DNA of 49,661 nt from the NCBI GenBank assembly GCA_017445145.1, contig JAFSVI010000068.1, positions 1-49,661 of the forward strand, written 5' to 3'. This stretch comes from Bacteroidaceae bacterium (GTDB lineage Bacteria > Bacteroidota > Bacteroidia > Bacteroidales > Bacteroidaceae). The notes beneath the pieces are model-generated. The model was not told the origin of the DNA. It saw only the letters and a program-made list of their open reading frames with translations, and made no database searches. A program made the position numbers and the translations under genes. Shown here piece by piece: positions 1-8,256 of the stretch (its first letter is position 1; each line of letters opens with the position of its first letter).

Positions 1-2472
1 AACCTCTCCTCCTGCGCTCCCCGCGGGGGCATCTTTAGTCTTGTGCTTGGATTTCTTATGGGTTGAAGGTGCCGTAGCCCCTTTGGTGGCAGAGGGGTTG
101 GCTGGGGGTGCTATGAAGATGCCGAGGTAGTGCTCGCCGTTCATCACGTTGGGGTGGTCGAGGGCTTCGGCGTAGGTGACCCATCCTTCTTGCTGGTTGA
201 GGACGTAGCCCTCGGAGTTGCTCTCGTGGACGACGATGCCGGCACAGACGGGTGTGGGCTGGGTGAGACCCTCGTAGGTGACTTCCACGCGGGCGAAGTG
301 GCTGCCGCAGTCCTGGGTGATAAGGCGGGTCTCGCGGATGGAATCACGGGACTCGGCGGGCAAACCGCCGAGCACCGACGAAAGGGGACGGGCGGGCATG
401 GTCATGCGGACGGCGAAGCGCAGGGGGCCATTGTCGAGGATTTCTGCTTTCTCGTAATAGAGTGGATAGAGAAGACCCCCTCCCTGCTCCCCCGTAAGGG
501 GGAGGGCCTCCCCTCCCTTACGGGAGAGGTTAGGGGTGGGTCTTAGTGCTGCCGCCCCGGCACCGAGGGTGGCACCGACGGTGTAGGCATCCATGCCGGC
601 ACCGTGGTTGCGGTGATAAGTGTAGCCGCGGTGTACCTCGTTCCAGTCGAGGGGGCTGCCGCTCTTCTTGATGCGGTCGTTGACACCGTAGGAGGTGAGC
701 TCGTTGTGGTAGAGCTGGTCCTGGATGGGGTGGGGGGTGTTCTTGGTGAAGGTGTCGAAGCCGTAGGCGTTGTTCTTCATGTTCTTGTGGGCACCGGGGC
801 CGTAGAAGCGCCAGGCCGAGCGGTCGTTCTCCCAGACGAGGTCATCCCAGCGGTTGGGGTAGATGCGGCCGTTGGCGGTGAGCTCATAGTCCTGCGGCTG
901 ACCCTTGATCATGGAAAGTCCGATACTGCTCTGTGGACGCACGGTGCAGAAGACCAGCACCTTGCCGTCATGGGTGATCTGATAGGGCACCTCGTTGCCG
1001 TCGCTGTCCAGGACGATGAACTCGCGGGCGACGGCGCAATTCCCCTTTTTCAGGTCTTCCATCTTGGCAATCTCAATGACCTGAGAGATGTTCTCCTTGG
1101 TGGGGTTCTTCACTTCGGTGAACCAGAAGGCCTCGTGCCCGCGGTCGATGGGGCGAAGGGCGCGGGCACCGCCGGTGAGGGGGATGGCGGCGGACGAACC
1201 GCCGCCCACCGGGCCGGAGACGGTGGGGGTGCCGGGGGTGTGGTGGAAGATGGAGTTGTCCGAGGGAGAACCCTCGGGAACCGTAACGGGTGCGGGGATG
1301 AGCGGGTCGGCGTTGATGTAGCGAATCATTTCACAGGCGGCGAGGAGCCATGCGCCGGTGCCGAAGGGGGCTTGGGAGTGAGCATCCACGGTCTTGGTGG
1401 GGTCGGGCTTCTCGCCGATGGGCTGCACGAAACCGATGCTGCCGTCTGCCTGTAGGGCGGTCTCGGAGAGATACTTCCACGCCTTCTGGATGACGGGGCC
1501 ATAGGTGGCGTTGTCGAGGTAGCCGTTGTTGACGCCCCAGAGCATACCGTAGGTGAAGAAGGCGGTGCCGGAGGTCTCGGGGCCGGGAGCGTCATCCTCG
1601 CAGAGCATGGAGCGGCTCCAGTAGCCACCGGGCCGCTGCACACGGGCCACGCCCTCTGCCAGCTCGCGGAAACGCTGGACGAAGATGGGACGGTTCTTGT
1701 AGTCGTGCGGCATGTCGGCCAGCACCTTGGCGAGTCCAGCCAGCACCCATCCGTCGCCGCGCGCCCAGAAGCTCTTGCCGCCGTTGCAGGTGGTCTTCAC
1801 CTTGGGGTAGATATACTTGGCATCGCGGTAGTAGAGCTGCTCGTCCTTGTCGAACATGAGGCTGTCGCTCCAGAGGAAGTTCTCGGTGAGTTTGTCCAGA
1901 TATTTGATGTCGCCCGTGAGTTTATACATCTTGGTCATCACGGGCATGACCATGTAGAGGGCGTCGGCCCACCACCAGAAGTGGGTGTCCTCCATGGAGC
2001 ACTCATGGCTCATGACCTCGATGGCGCGCGCCACCTTGTAGGGGGCGGGCACGAGGTTATACATATCTATATAGGTCTGGAAGCAGATCTGCCAGTCGCC
2101 GAAGAGGACGAAGTCCTGTCCTTCGCCGTAGGTCTTGTATTTCCAAGCCCGGACATCATCGCTCTTAGCACCCTTCCACTCGTTGTGGCGGCACCACTTG
2201 TCGGTGTAGGCATACCAGTCGGCGCGGCCTGTGAGGCGGTAGGCCTCCATGTTGCCGGTGTGGTAGGCGGCGTGGTCCCAGAAGGAGCGGACGTAGGGGG
2301 TGTTATGGGCCTGCCAGTAGTTGTTGACCTTGATGATTTGGTCGAGAACCTTTCCTGAACGCTGGGTGGCTTCGGTGAAGGGGCCGCCGTCGTAGGAGAG
2401 GTCATTCGCTGACGCTGAAATGATAAATAATAAATGATAAATAATAAAAAATAACTTTGCTGTTGGTTTCAT
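1..2472 (-). CDS. Glycoside hydrolase family 105 (GH88-type) with DUF4861-like C-terminal region, 3' end cut by window edge
   Basis: The frame is open from the ATG at 2472 to base 1 (824 codons, no stop), so the C-terminus lies outside the window. Residues about 1-22 form a hydrophobic signal peptide. Residues about 30-380 read as an (alpha/alpha)6 barrel of the unsaturated rhamnogalacturonyl hydrolase type: HFWWWADALYMVMPVM around residue 170 carries the Asp expected at the catalytic position (D170), and SFWARGDGWVLAGL is the second typical family segment. The family removes the unsaturated uronate from pectin-lyase products. The part after about residue 400 resembles DUF4861, which is often fused to GH105 in Bacteroidota. 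Oddities: the signal peptide is built on an AT-rich repeat, residues about 643-666 are encoded by a palindromic repeat, two short GC-rich stem-loops lie in the frame, and a Lys/Ala/Ser/Thr-rich tract precedes the edge. Family call good; exact substrate uncertain. Confidence 0.85.
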   Translation of the reverse strand, partial: MKPTAKLFFIIYHLLFIISASANDLSYDGGPFTEATQRSGKVLDQIIKVNNYWQAHNTPYVRSFWDHAAYHTGNMEAYRLTGRADWYAYTDKWCRHNEWKGAKSDDVRAWKYKTYGEGQDFVLFGDWQICFQTYIDMYNLVPAPYKVARAIEVMSHECSMEDTHFWWWADALYMVMPVMTKMYKLTGDIKYLDKLTENFLWSDSLMFDKDEQLYYRDAKYIYPKVKTTCNGGKSFWARGDGWVLAGLAKVLADMPHDYKNRPIFVQRFRELAEGVARVQRPGGYWSRSMLCEDDAPGPETSGTAFFTYGMLWGVNNGYLDNATYGPVIQKAWKYLSETALQADGSIGFVQPIGEKPDPTKTVDAHSQAPFGTGAWLLAACEMIRYINADPLIPAPVTVPEGSPSDNSIFHHTPGTPTVSGPVGGGSSAAIPLTGGARALRPIDRGHEAFWFTEVKNPTKENISQVIEIAKMEDLKKGNCAVAREFIVLDSDGNEVPYQITHDGKVLVFCTVRPQSSIGLSMIKGQPQDYELTANGRIYPNRWDDLVWENDRSAWRFYGPGAHKNMKNNAYGFDTFTKNTPHPIQDQLYHNELTSYGVNDRIKKSGSPLDWNEVHRGYTYHRNHGAGMDAYTVGATLGAGAAALRPTPNLSRKGGEALPLTGEQGGGLLYPLYYEKAEILDNGPLRFAVRMTMPARPLSSVLGGLPAESRDSIRETRLITQDCGSHFARVEVTYEGLTQPTPVCAGIVVHESNSEGYVLNQQEGWVTYAEALDHPNVMNGEHYLGIFIAPPANPSATKGATAPSTHKKSKHKTKDAPAGSAGGEV
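352..380. repeat. Short in-gene stem-loop, family B
   Basis: CGGCGG, loop GCAAA, CCGCCG, followed by AGCACC. It lies inside the GH105 frame, where the minus strand reads SVLGGLPAES. One of six related stem-loops in the left 12 kb, all inside coding sequence. Confidence 0.6.
473..545. repeat. In-gene palindromic repeat made of two hairpins
   Basis: Two adjacent hairpins, CTCCCCCGTAAGGGGGAG and CTCCCTTACGGGAG, flanked by GACCCC on the left and GGGGTGGGTC on the right, so the whole unit is roughly symmetric. It is a variant of the larger CCCCTCTCC-type repeats at 3.8-9.8 kb. The GH105 frame runs through it without a stop and gains about 24 residues rich in Pro, Gly and Arg. Confidence 0.7.
1186..1212. 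repeat. Short in-gene stem-loop, family B
   Basis: GGCGGCGG, loop ACGAA, CCGCCGCC: a perfect 8-bp stem followed by CACC. It is inside the GH105 gene, where the minus strand reads VGGGSSAAIP, near the junction between the barrel and the DUF4861-like part. Confidence 0.55.
2418..2450. repeat. AT-rich interspersed repeat inside the GH105 signal peptide
   Basis: On the minus strand the bases are repeats of TTATTTATCATT. They encode the hydrophobic core of the GH105 signal peptide (LFFIIYHLLFIIS). The same repeat reappears in the opposite orientation at 2581-2620, just past the 3' end of the phosphoesterase gene, so the two copies flank the 100-160 bp between the genes. Confidence 0.6.
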
Positions 2473-2580
2473 AACATTAAGTATTATCTTTTGATGATTT
2501 GATAGTTGCAGTTAGTAACTTGATGAGTTCTTCACAATTACCCCAAAATCTGTGCTCTTTTCTGCGAGTATGTTATTCTG

Positions 2581-2620
2581 TATCATATTTATCATTTAAT
2601 ATTTATTATTTATCATTTAA
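2581..2620. repeat. AT-rich interspersed repeat, second copy
   Basis: Repeats of TTTATCATTTA / TATTTATTATTTATC run up to and slightly into the last codons of the DHH phosphoesterase gene. Related to the copy at 2418-2450. The rest of 2473-2580 shows no gene and no clear TAnnTTTG promoter box on the minus strand. Confidence 0.55.
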
Positions 2621-3906
2621 CTCTTTAGGAGTGGTAGATACTTCTGCACGGCTTTCTTGACGATGGCGAGGGCCTCGTCCATGGTGCCCCAGACTTCACC
2701 GCCGGCGGCGTTCTTGTGGCCGCCGCCGCCGAAAAACTCAGTGGCCATCTCGTTGGCGGGGAAGTCATCGACCGAGCGGAGGGAGACGCGGATGCAAGGG
2801 TGCTCGGTGTCCTCGCGGAGGAAGATGGAGAGCTTCATGCCCTGAATCTGAAGGGGGAGGTTGACCAGCCCCTCGGTGTCACCGTTGAGGATACCGAAAC
2901 GGCGACGCTCGGCGTTGGTGAAGGTCATGATGGCGGTGTGGGCTTTCTTCCAGACATCCAGCTTCACGTAGAGCATATAGCCCATGAGCTTCATGCGGTT
3001 GGGGCTGTAGGTGAAGAAGACGTTGCGGTAGATCTTGTCCTTATCGATGCCGTAGCTGAGGAGGATGCTGATGAGCTGGAAGATTTCGGGGCGGGTGCTG
3101 GCGTAAGTGAAAGCACCGGTGTCGGTCATCATGCCGGTGTAGAGGGAGGTAGCCTCGTCGTGGGTGAGAAGATTTCCGGCGGGGAAACCGCCGGACACCA
3201 ACGGCGGGGAGAGAGAAGGCAATGGGGAGAGGGCTTCCAATTCCAGCATGATGCGGAGGAGCACTTCGCAGGTGGAGGAGAGGTCGGGGTGGGAGATGAC
3301 GAGGTCTGCGATGCCGGGTTCGGGGTCGATGTGGTGATCGATCATGATGCAGCGGACGGTGTCGCTGAAAGCGGCATCGAGGGGTTGCAGGGGCATGCCC
3401 TGCCCGATGGGGAGGCGCGGACGGATGGCATCGCCGAGGGTCCACATCCGCTTGAGTTCGCCGTGGTCACACAGGATGAAGAGGTCTGCGTCCTCGATGA
3501 TGGGGCGCACCTCCTCTTCATGGTGTTCATAGACGAGGATGTCCTCGGCTCCGGGCACCCATTTCAAGAAGTCGGGGAAGATGGTAGGGGCGATGATGCG
3601 GATGTCTGCGTCGGGCAAACGGCGGCGTAGCCAGGAGGCCAGGGCTGTGGTGCTCCCGATGGCATCGCCGTCTGGACCTCGGTGGCAGGTGATGACGATG
3701 TGGCGGGCGGCAGCGAGGAGATCGTGCCAGAGGGTGAGCTGTTCGGGGGTGAGAAGAGGCTCGCCCACAAACCCAGCCACAGCCCCGACCCCTCTCCGAT
3801 TGGAAGTGGAAGCCTCAGCCCCGACCCCTCTCTGATTGGAGAGGGGAGTAGATACTACTTGACTATTGGATGGTTCTGCTGCTGTTGTTATCTTAATAGG
3901 TTCCAT
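2617..3906 (-). CDS. nrnA: DHH/DHHA1 phosphoesterase, NrnA type (oligoribonuclease / pAp phosphatase)
   Basis: The 429-residue product has the DHH-superfamily signature set: HRGPDGDAIGS (about 75-85) with the Asp-x-Asp metal ligands, a CDHGEL segment near 146, DHH as IDHHIDPE at 189-196, and the C-terminal DHHA1 substrate loop GGGGHKNAAGG at 393-403. Family members remove nucleotides from nanoRNAs and dephosphorylate 3'-phosphoadenosine 5'-phosphate in the cytoplasm. The N-terminal 45 residues are unusual: STPLSNQRGVGAEA and a second partial copy are encoded by palindromic repeats. The native protein probably began near LLTPEQLTLW (residue 51), so the repeat has lengthened it. A second insertion, PLVSGGFPAGN near 236-245, comes from a family-B stem-loop between the DHH and DHHA1 parts. 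The start at 3906 is the ATG in frame upstream of the repeats. Confidence 0.88.
   Translation of the reverse strand: MEPIKITTAAEPSNSQVVSTPLSNQRGVGAEASTSNRRGVGAVAGFVGEPLLTPEQLTLWHDLLAAARHIVITCHRGPDGDAIGSTTALASWLRRRLPDADIRIIAPTIFPDFLKWVPGAEDILVYEHHEEEVRPIIEDADLFILCDHGELKRMWTLGDAIRPRLPIGQGMPLQPLDAAFSDTVRCIMIDHHIDPEPGIADLVISHPDLSSTCEVLLRIMLELEALSPLPSLSPPLVSGGFPAGNLLTHDEATSLYTGMMTDTGAFTYASTRPEIFQLISILLSYGIDKDKIYRNVFFTYSPNRMKLMGYMLYVKLDVWKKAHTAIMTFTNAERRRFGILNGDTEGLVNLPLQIQGMKLSIFLREDTEHPCIRVSLRSVDDFPANEMATEFFGGGGHKNAAGGEVWGTMDEALAIVKKAVQKYLPLLKS
3176..3206. repeat. Short in-gene stem-loop, family B
   Basis: CCGGCGG, loop GGAAA, CCGCCGG: a perfect 7-bp stem followed by ACACCAACG. Lies in the phosphoesterase gene, where it encodes LVSGGFPAG between the two conserved domains. 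Confidence 0.65.
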
Positions 3907-3959
3907 ATCTGTTTGGTATATACTCCACTCTCCAATCGGAGAGGGGTCGGGGGTGAGGC
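3780..3959. repeat. Family-A palindromic repeats (one partial plus an inverted pair) at the 5' end of the phosphoesterase gene
   Basis: A partial unit (3780-3811) is followed by a full inverted pair at 3812-3959. One arm begins GCCTCAGCCCCGACCCCTCT and contains a small hairpin (CTCTCTGATTGGAGAG); the other ends CCAATCGGAGAGGGG then TCGGGGGTGAGGC. The phosphoesterase start codon (3906) lies in the spacer, so the left half of the pair has become its N-terminal coding sequence and the right half is upstream. Confidence 0.85.
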
Positions 3960-3995
3960 TTTTTCCCTTGTCTGTTGGGTTGGGGGTGGGTCTTC

Positions 3996-6431
3996 TTATT
4001 TTGTTTTTACTTCACTCCAGGCAGGCGGGTCTATGCCGAGGAGGTTCTTGACAAAGAAGTCGAAGCGCTTGTGCTCGCCATAGGCTTCACCCACGGTGTG
4101 GTGAGCACCGGGGATGACCACCAGCTCAAAGGGTTTGTTGGCCTTGATGAGTGCATTGGCCACCTGCATGGTGCTGGCGGGATCCACGTTGTCATCCAGC
4201 TCACCGACGACGAGCATTAGGGGACGCTCAAGGCGGTAGGCGTTCTCCACGTTGGAGCACTCGACGTAGGAGGAGTCAACGGGATAGGACATCCATTGCT
4301 CGTTCCACCATATCTTGTCCATGCGGTTGTCGTGACAGCCGCAAGCGCTGTAGGCAGCCTTGTAGAAGTCGCCATGGAAGAGGACGGCGGCGGTGCTCTC
4401 CTGGCCTCCAGCAGAGCAACCGTAGATGCCCACGCGGTCAATGTCCATATAGGGATATTTCTGTGCGGCGGCTTTAATCCACGCGATGCGGTCGGGGAAG
4501 CCTGCATCCTTCAGGTTCTTGTAGCAGACCTCCTCGAACTTCTTGCCCCGGTTGCTGGTGCCCATGGCATCGAGCTGCACGACAATGAAGCCGAGGTTGG
4601 CGAGGGCGGTGGTGTAGTAGTTGAAAGGTTGGAAGGACTTGGGGACGTAGCTGTCGCCGGGACCGGCATAGATGTACTCGATGACGGGATATTTCCTGGA
4701 GGGGTCGAAGTTGGCGGGGCGCTGGATGATGCCCCACATGGGAGTGGTGCCGTCGCGGCCTGGGGCGATGAAGATTTCGGGTGCCACCCAGCCGGCGGAG
4801 ATGAGGGAGGAGATGTCGGCGGTTGCAAGAAGAGCCTCACCCCCTACCCCTCTCCCAAGGAGAGGGGAGTGATTACCTATGCTAACGGTTTCACCATTGT
4901 TTCCTTTTGTATATACTCCCCTCTCCTTGGGAGAGGGGTTGGTGGTGAGGCTGCTGAGGTTCCGCACCACAGTGACGGGTGGGGTGTCCTGGGTGGAATA
5001 GGTGTCGATGAAGGCGGTGTAGTCCTCGTTGAAGCGGGCGGAGTGGTTGCCTGGCTCGGGGGTGAGGTCGGTGAAGCCTGTGCCGTCGAGGTTGACGCGG
5101 CAGTAGTGGATGTGATAGGGATCCTCTTCGGGGTGGATGCCGTTGGCGGTGAAGATGATGAAGCCGCGTTCCACGTCAATGTGGAGGACACGGCGGACAC
5201 AGAAGGTGCCGCGGGTGAGCTGCAGGGAGGGGCAGTCGTTGCCAGTGGCGGCGAATACGCCGCCCACCCGACCATGGGCGGCAGAGGATGCACCACCAGC
5301 TATTGAAGTTTGGGAGGTCTTCTTGCCTTTGGCTGCCTTTCCTTTGAGGGGGAGGGTGGTGTCAAAGAGGTAGAGGTGGGGGAAACCGTCGCGCTCGGAG
5401 AGCCAGAGGATGAGGCTGTCGCCGCGGAGGTCACGGCGGTAGTTGTTAGAGTAGCGGACATATTTCTCCTCGCGCTCCTCGATGAGGGTGCGGACATTGC
5501 CGTCCACTGCCATTTCATAGACGCGGTAGAGGTGGTGGCCGCGCTGGTTATACTCGAAGCGGATGGCATGGGAATCCCGGCACCATTCGGGGCGGGAGAG
5601 GTCATACTGGTTGGCGATGAGTTCGGGAGCGGGGCAGACGGTGCGGCCGGTGGCGACCTCTATCATGTAAGGTGTCTTCTGCGCCAGCTCGTCGCCGGGC
5701 TTGGCGTATTCCTGCTTGTGGAGGATGGGCTGCAACTGGTCGGTGGGGGAGGACTCCACGTAATAGACGTAGCGCTTCTCGATGGGGCGGATGCGGGTGG
5801 TGGCGAGGTAGCGGCCGTCGGGGCTCCAGGAGATGTAGCTGCTGAAGTAATGGCTGAGGGTGCCTTCGGTGGTGAGGGCGCGGGCTTCGCTGCCGTCGGG
5901 CTTGGCGATATAGACGTTGTCGTTGCGGATGAAGGCCGCGAGGGAGGAGTCTGGGGAGAGGACGGGGTCGCCGCTGCGCTCGTCATCGGTTTCCATCCAG
6001 TGGCGCTCTTGGTGGCGCTTGGAGGGGTTGGCGATGAAGCGGGCGCGCTGGTTGTTGTCGCGACGGGCAAACCGCCGCGCACCAACGCCATCGAAGGGGA
6101 ATCTGCGGGAGGGGTCGGACTCGATGGGGCGGTCGGCGGTGCTGTCGGCGAGGGTGATGGTGCCGTCATCATTGATTTGGCCGAAGTGCCAGAGACCGCG
6201 TTCACCGTCGGTGAGGTGATACTGGAAACGGTGATTGTCTATCCAGCGGCAGTCGTCGGCGTGGTTCTTGACTTTTTGCCAGGTGAAGGTGCGCTGGAGG
6301 GCGTAGGCGCGGTTATAGTCATCGACGGTGCCCTGGGCATGGAGGGGGAACTGCAACGATGTTGCAGCAAAGAGGACGAGGAAGTGTCTCTTTATGAGAA
6401 GGAGGTGACTCATCATTGGGAGATGTTTCAT
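3996..6431 (-). CDS. S9 family peptidase, dipeptidyl-peptidase IV-like
   Basis: The 811-residue product has a signal peptide (cleavage likely after LHAQ, about residue 33; M7 at 6413 is an alternative start), a DPP-IV-type beta-propeller and a C-terminal alpha/beta-hydrolase domain. The triad is visible: nucleophile S673 in GIYGCSAGGQES, D746 in GELDDNVDP and H778 in PGAHHTVGE. Family members act in the periplasm or at the surface and release X-Pro or related dipeptides; which specificity applies here is not clear. Three repeat-derived stretches are read through: about residues 494-533 from a 118-bp family-A pair between propeller and catalytic domain, AAHGRVGGVFAAT near 385-396, and GVGARRFARRD near 115-125. 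None removes a catalytic residue, so the enzyme may still fold. It follows the heme-propeller gene on the same strand. Confidence 0.9.
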   Translation of the reverse strand: MKHLPMMSHLLLIKRHFLVLFAATSLQFPLHAQGTVDDYNRAYALQRTFTWQKVKNHADDCRWIDNHRFQYHLTDGERGLWHFGQINDDGTITLADSTADRPIESDPSRRFPFDGVGARRFARRDNNQRARFIANPSKRHQERHWMETDDERSGDPVLSPDSSLAAFIRNDNVYIAKPDGSEARALTTEGTLSHYFSSYISWSPDGRYLATTRIRPIEKRYVYYVESSPTDQLQPILHKQEYAKPGDELAQKTPYMIEVATGRTVCPAPELIANQYDLSRPEWCRDSHAIRFEYNQRGHHLYRVYEMAVDGNVRTLIEEREEKYVRYSNNYRRDLRGDSLILWLSERDGFPHLYLFDTTLPLKGKAAKGKKTSQTSIAGGASSAAHGRVGGVFAATGNDCPSLQLTRGTFCVRRVLHIDVERGFIIFTANGIHPEEDPYHIHYCRVNLDGTGFTDLTPEPGNHSARFNEDYTAFIDTYSTQDTPPVTVVRNLSSLTTNPSPKERGVYTKGNNGETVSIGNHSPLLGRGVGGEALLATADISSLISAGWVAPEIFIAPGRDGTTPMWGIIQRPANFDPSRKYPVIEYIYAGPGDSYVPKSFQPFNYYTTALANLGFIVVQLDAMGTSNRGKKFEEVCYKNLKDAGFPDRIAWIKAAAQKYPYMDIDRVGIYGCSAGGQESTAAVLFHGDFYKAAYSACGCHDNRMDKIWWNEQWMSYPVDSSYVECSNVENAYRLERPLMLVVGELDDNVDPASTMQVANALIKANKPFELVVIPGAHHTVGEAYGEHKRFDFFVKNLLGIDPPAWSEVKTK
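4834..4951. repeat. Family-A inverted repeat pair inside the S9 peptidase gene
   Basis: 118 bp from GCCTCACCCCCTACCCC to GGTGGTGAGGC. The two ends are inverted copies, and each arm itself contains a hairpin (CTCTCCCAAGGAGAG and CTCTCCTTGGGAGAG). The spacer (TTACCTATGCTAACGG to TTTTGTATATAC) can be aligned with the spacer of the copy at 9728-9845, which is also exactly 118 bp. The peptidase frame stays open, giving SPKERGVYTKG and SPLLGRGVGGEA. Confidence 0.9.
5247..5282. repeat. Short in-gene stem-loop, family B-like
   Basis: GGCGGCG, loop AATA, CGCCGCC: a perfect 7-bp stem followed by CACCC. The segment is in the propeller part of the S9 peptidase and encodes HGRVGGVFAAT, beside a Lys-rich stretch (LKGKAAKGKK). 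Confidence 0.5.
6055..6090. repeat. Short in-gene stem-loop, family B
   Basis: CGACGG, loop GCAAA, CCGCCG, then CGCACCAACG. The stem has one A/C mismatch. It lies in the S9 peptidase gene but is read in a different frame from the copies in the phosphoesterase and GH2 genes (here GVGARRFARRD), so the DNA rather than a peptide is what is shared. Confidence 0.55.
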
Positions 6432-6552
6432 TTCATTTTGAGGTAGGCGGGAATGCCTGTGGCGTGGTGGCTGTGTCCTCTATTGGGACTGTTGCATCTT
6501 GAGGTAGGCGGGAACGTCTGTAGCGTGGTGGCTGTGTCCTCTATCTGGACTA
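6431..6552. repeat. 61-bp tandem repeat derived from the 3' end of the upstream gene
   Basis: Two consecutive 61-bp units (6431-6491 and 6492-6552) share GAGGTAGGCGGGAA and GCGTGGTGGCTGTGTCCTCT. A third, more diverged unit starts in phase at 6553 and is the last coding stretch of the heme-propeller gene (PAQLKMK-stop). In minus-strand reading each unit ends like that C-terminus: PAYLKMQ and PAYLKMK-stop. The whole S9-peptidase leader is therefore made of this array. Confidence 0.8.
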
Positions 6553-8256
6553 TTTCATCTTCAGCTGGGCAGGGGTGGCATCCTTCTTGATGAGGGCGGC
6601 GAACTCCTGCGGGCGGATGGTGACGGGTCCAGAGAGGAACTCGGGGATGTTGTAGCTGCGGAGGAACTGGCGGTGATACTGTGGGTCATCCTGTGGCAGC
6701 TCGAAGGGTCGGCTGAAATGGCCATTGCCATCGTGGTGGGCGATGAAGGGACGGGTGAAGTTGCCGTCGGTGCGGCGCGTGGAGAAGATGACCCATGCGC
6801 CATTGCTGGACCAGCAGTGCCAGCTCTCCACGTCGGGTGAGTTGAGCTCGGTGATGCAGCGGATGTGGCTGGGGAGTGGTGTGCGCAGCCCTTGTGCCTC
6901 GCGGAGACTGTCGGCGATGTTCTCCCGATCGACATTATTGGCCATCGGTGGCAGCACATCCTCGGACAGACTGTTGGGGCTGTAGATGGTGACGGGTGTG
7001 GGCTCCACGGGCTGAGCCTGGGTGAGGTCCATCAGATAGAGGTCTGCGGTGTTGTGCCAGATGTGGAAGACACCGAACTGCCCCTCGGTGAACATCAACC
7101 AGCGGCCATCGGGCGAGACACGAGGCAGGGTGACGCTGCGGTTGCGGGCCACGGCATCATAGATGAGTTCGCGTGGACCGAAGGTGAGGGTCTGCTCGTT
7201 GAAGGGTTTACGGTAGAGGTTATACTGCACCTCCTTGTAGTTCTTGATGAGCTCGAAGTCCATGTTGACCGTATCGCGCTTCTCCCAGTGGCAGCTCACA
7301 TAATAGATGTACTTGCCGTCGGGGCTCCAGAAGGGGAAGCAGTCGAAGTCTGTGGTGTCACGGGTGATGGGCGTGACCTCGTTGGTCTCCAGATTGTAGA
7401 AGATGAGGTTGCTCTTGGTGTCCTGCACCTCTATCTTCTGCACGTCGCGTGTGTGGAAGCTCTGGCCTGTGCTGTTGGTGGAATAGACAATCCAAGGCTT
7501 CGACGGATGCCAGGTGGGATAGACGCCTGCGGAGAGGGTGCTGTCTGTCTTGAGGTTGATCTTCTGGAGCTTGCCGTCGTAGGCGATGACGGTGCCTCCG
7601 AGGTACTGGCGGACGTGGAACTGGACGCGCTGCGGGTTGTACCATTGTGAATGGTGACAGTTGATGCACTGCCCGTTGGCTTCATCGCCGTTGATCATGT
7701 TGCCATAGATGAGGCTCTCGTCGAAGTTTTCCAAGCACCGCTGGTTGAGGGTCAGGTCCTCGTAGGTGACGTAACTGGGCGAGATGAGACGGTAGGAGAT
7801 ATAGGGGTCGATGCTGTCCCTGGAGACGGTAATGGTGAAGGGCTTGTTGCGCTGCCATGTGCTGCCGGATTGGGTGAAGACCTCAACGGTGATGGTGCCG
7901 TCGGCAGCGAGGGCGGCATCCTTCATTTGCTGCCACTTCTTCAAGCCCGGACGGACATCCTCGCCGCCGAGCGTCCACTGCTCACTGCCCGCCGTGAAGC
8001 GGGTGACAAAGTCGGTGGTGGTGCTGTCTGCATCAATGTGGAAGTGCAACGGAGCAATGTTCACGGGGACGGTGACGCCGATGTAGTCGGGGTAGATGGA
8101 GGGAAGGGTGGGGGAGTCCTCAAAGGTGGTGGGGACGGAGGGGGAAGTGCAGGCGGTGAGGAAGAGCAAGCAAAGAACAGCCTCACCCCCGACCCCTCTC
8201 CGATTGGAGAGGGGAGTATATAGTCTTGTTAATAGCTTATGGAATAATATTTTCAT
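6550..8256 (-). CDS. Lipoprotein with TolB/PD40-type propeller and one c-type heme motif
   Basis: 568 residues. A lipobox, LFLTAC with C36 as lipid-bearing Cys, directs it to a membrane facing the periplasm or surface. The central and C-terminal parts contain repeated propeller motifs (FPFWSPDGKYIYYVSC, PRVSPDGRWLMFT, WHCWSSNGAWVIFSTRR) like TolB/WD40-like PD40 repeats. A single CINCHH motif (C197, C200, H201) could bind heme c covalently. The N-terminal third has a beta-rich carbohydrate- or protein-binding look but no family I can name. A family-A repeat has been built into the signal peptide: residues about 12-26 (YTPLSNRRGVGGEA) separate the charged n-region from the hydrophobic core. The DUF6057-like gene lies directly upstream on the same strand. 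Role unknown; an electron-transfer or sensing function is only inference from the heme motif. Confidence 0.75.
   Translation of the reverse strand: MKILFHKLLTRLYTPLSNRRGVGGEAVLCLLFLTACTSPSVPTTFEDSPTLPSIYPDYIGVTVPVNIAPLHFHIDADSTTTDFVTRFTAGSEQWTLGGEDVRPGLKKWQQMKDAALAADGTITVEVFTQSGSTWQRNKPFTITVSRDSIDPYISYRLISPSYVTYEDLTLNQRCLENFDESLIYGNMINGDEANGQCINCHHSQWYNPQRVQFHVRQYLGGTVIAYDGKLQKINLKTDSTLSAGVYPTWHPSKPWIVYSTNSTGQSFHTRDVQKIEVQDTKSNLIFYNLETNEVTPITRDTTDFDCFPFWSPDGKYIYYVSCHWEKRDTVNMDFELIKNYKEVQYNLYRKPFNEQTLTFGPRELIYDAVARNRSVTLPRVSPDGRWLMFTEGQFGVFHIWHNTADLYLMDLTQAQPVEPTPVTIYSPNSLSEDVLPPMANNVDRENIADSLREAQGLRTPLPSHIRCITELNSPDVESWHCWSSNGAWVIFSTRRTDGNFTRPFIAHHDGNGHFSRPFELPQDDPQYHRQFLRSYNIPEFLSGPVTIRPQEFAALIKKDATPAQLKMK

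Noticed and set aside
604-1455. 283-codon frame on the plus strand at the left edge
   Set aside because: It is a shadow of the GH105/DUF4861 gene, which runs on the minus strand and is cut by the window edge.
3996-6431. Repeat-containing genes as pseudogenes
   Set aside because: All frames are open from start to stop and the catalytic or binding motifs of the phosphoesterase and peptidase are intact, so I annotate them as genes.
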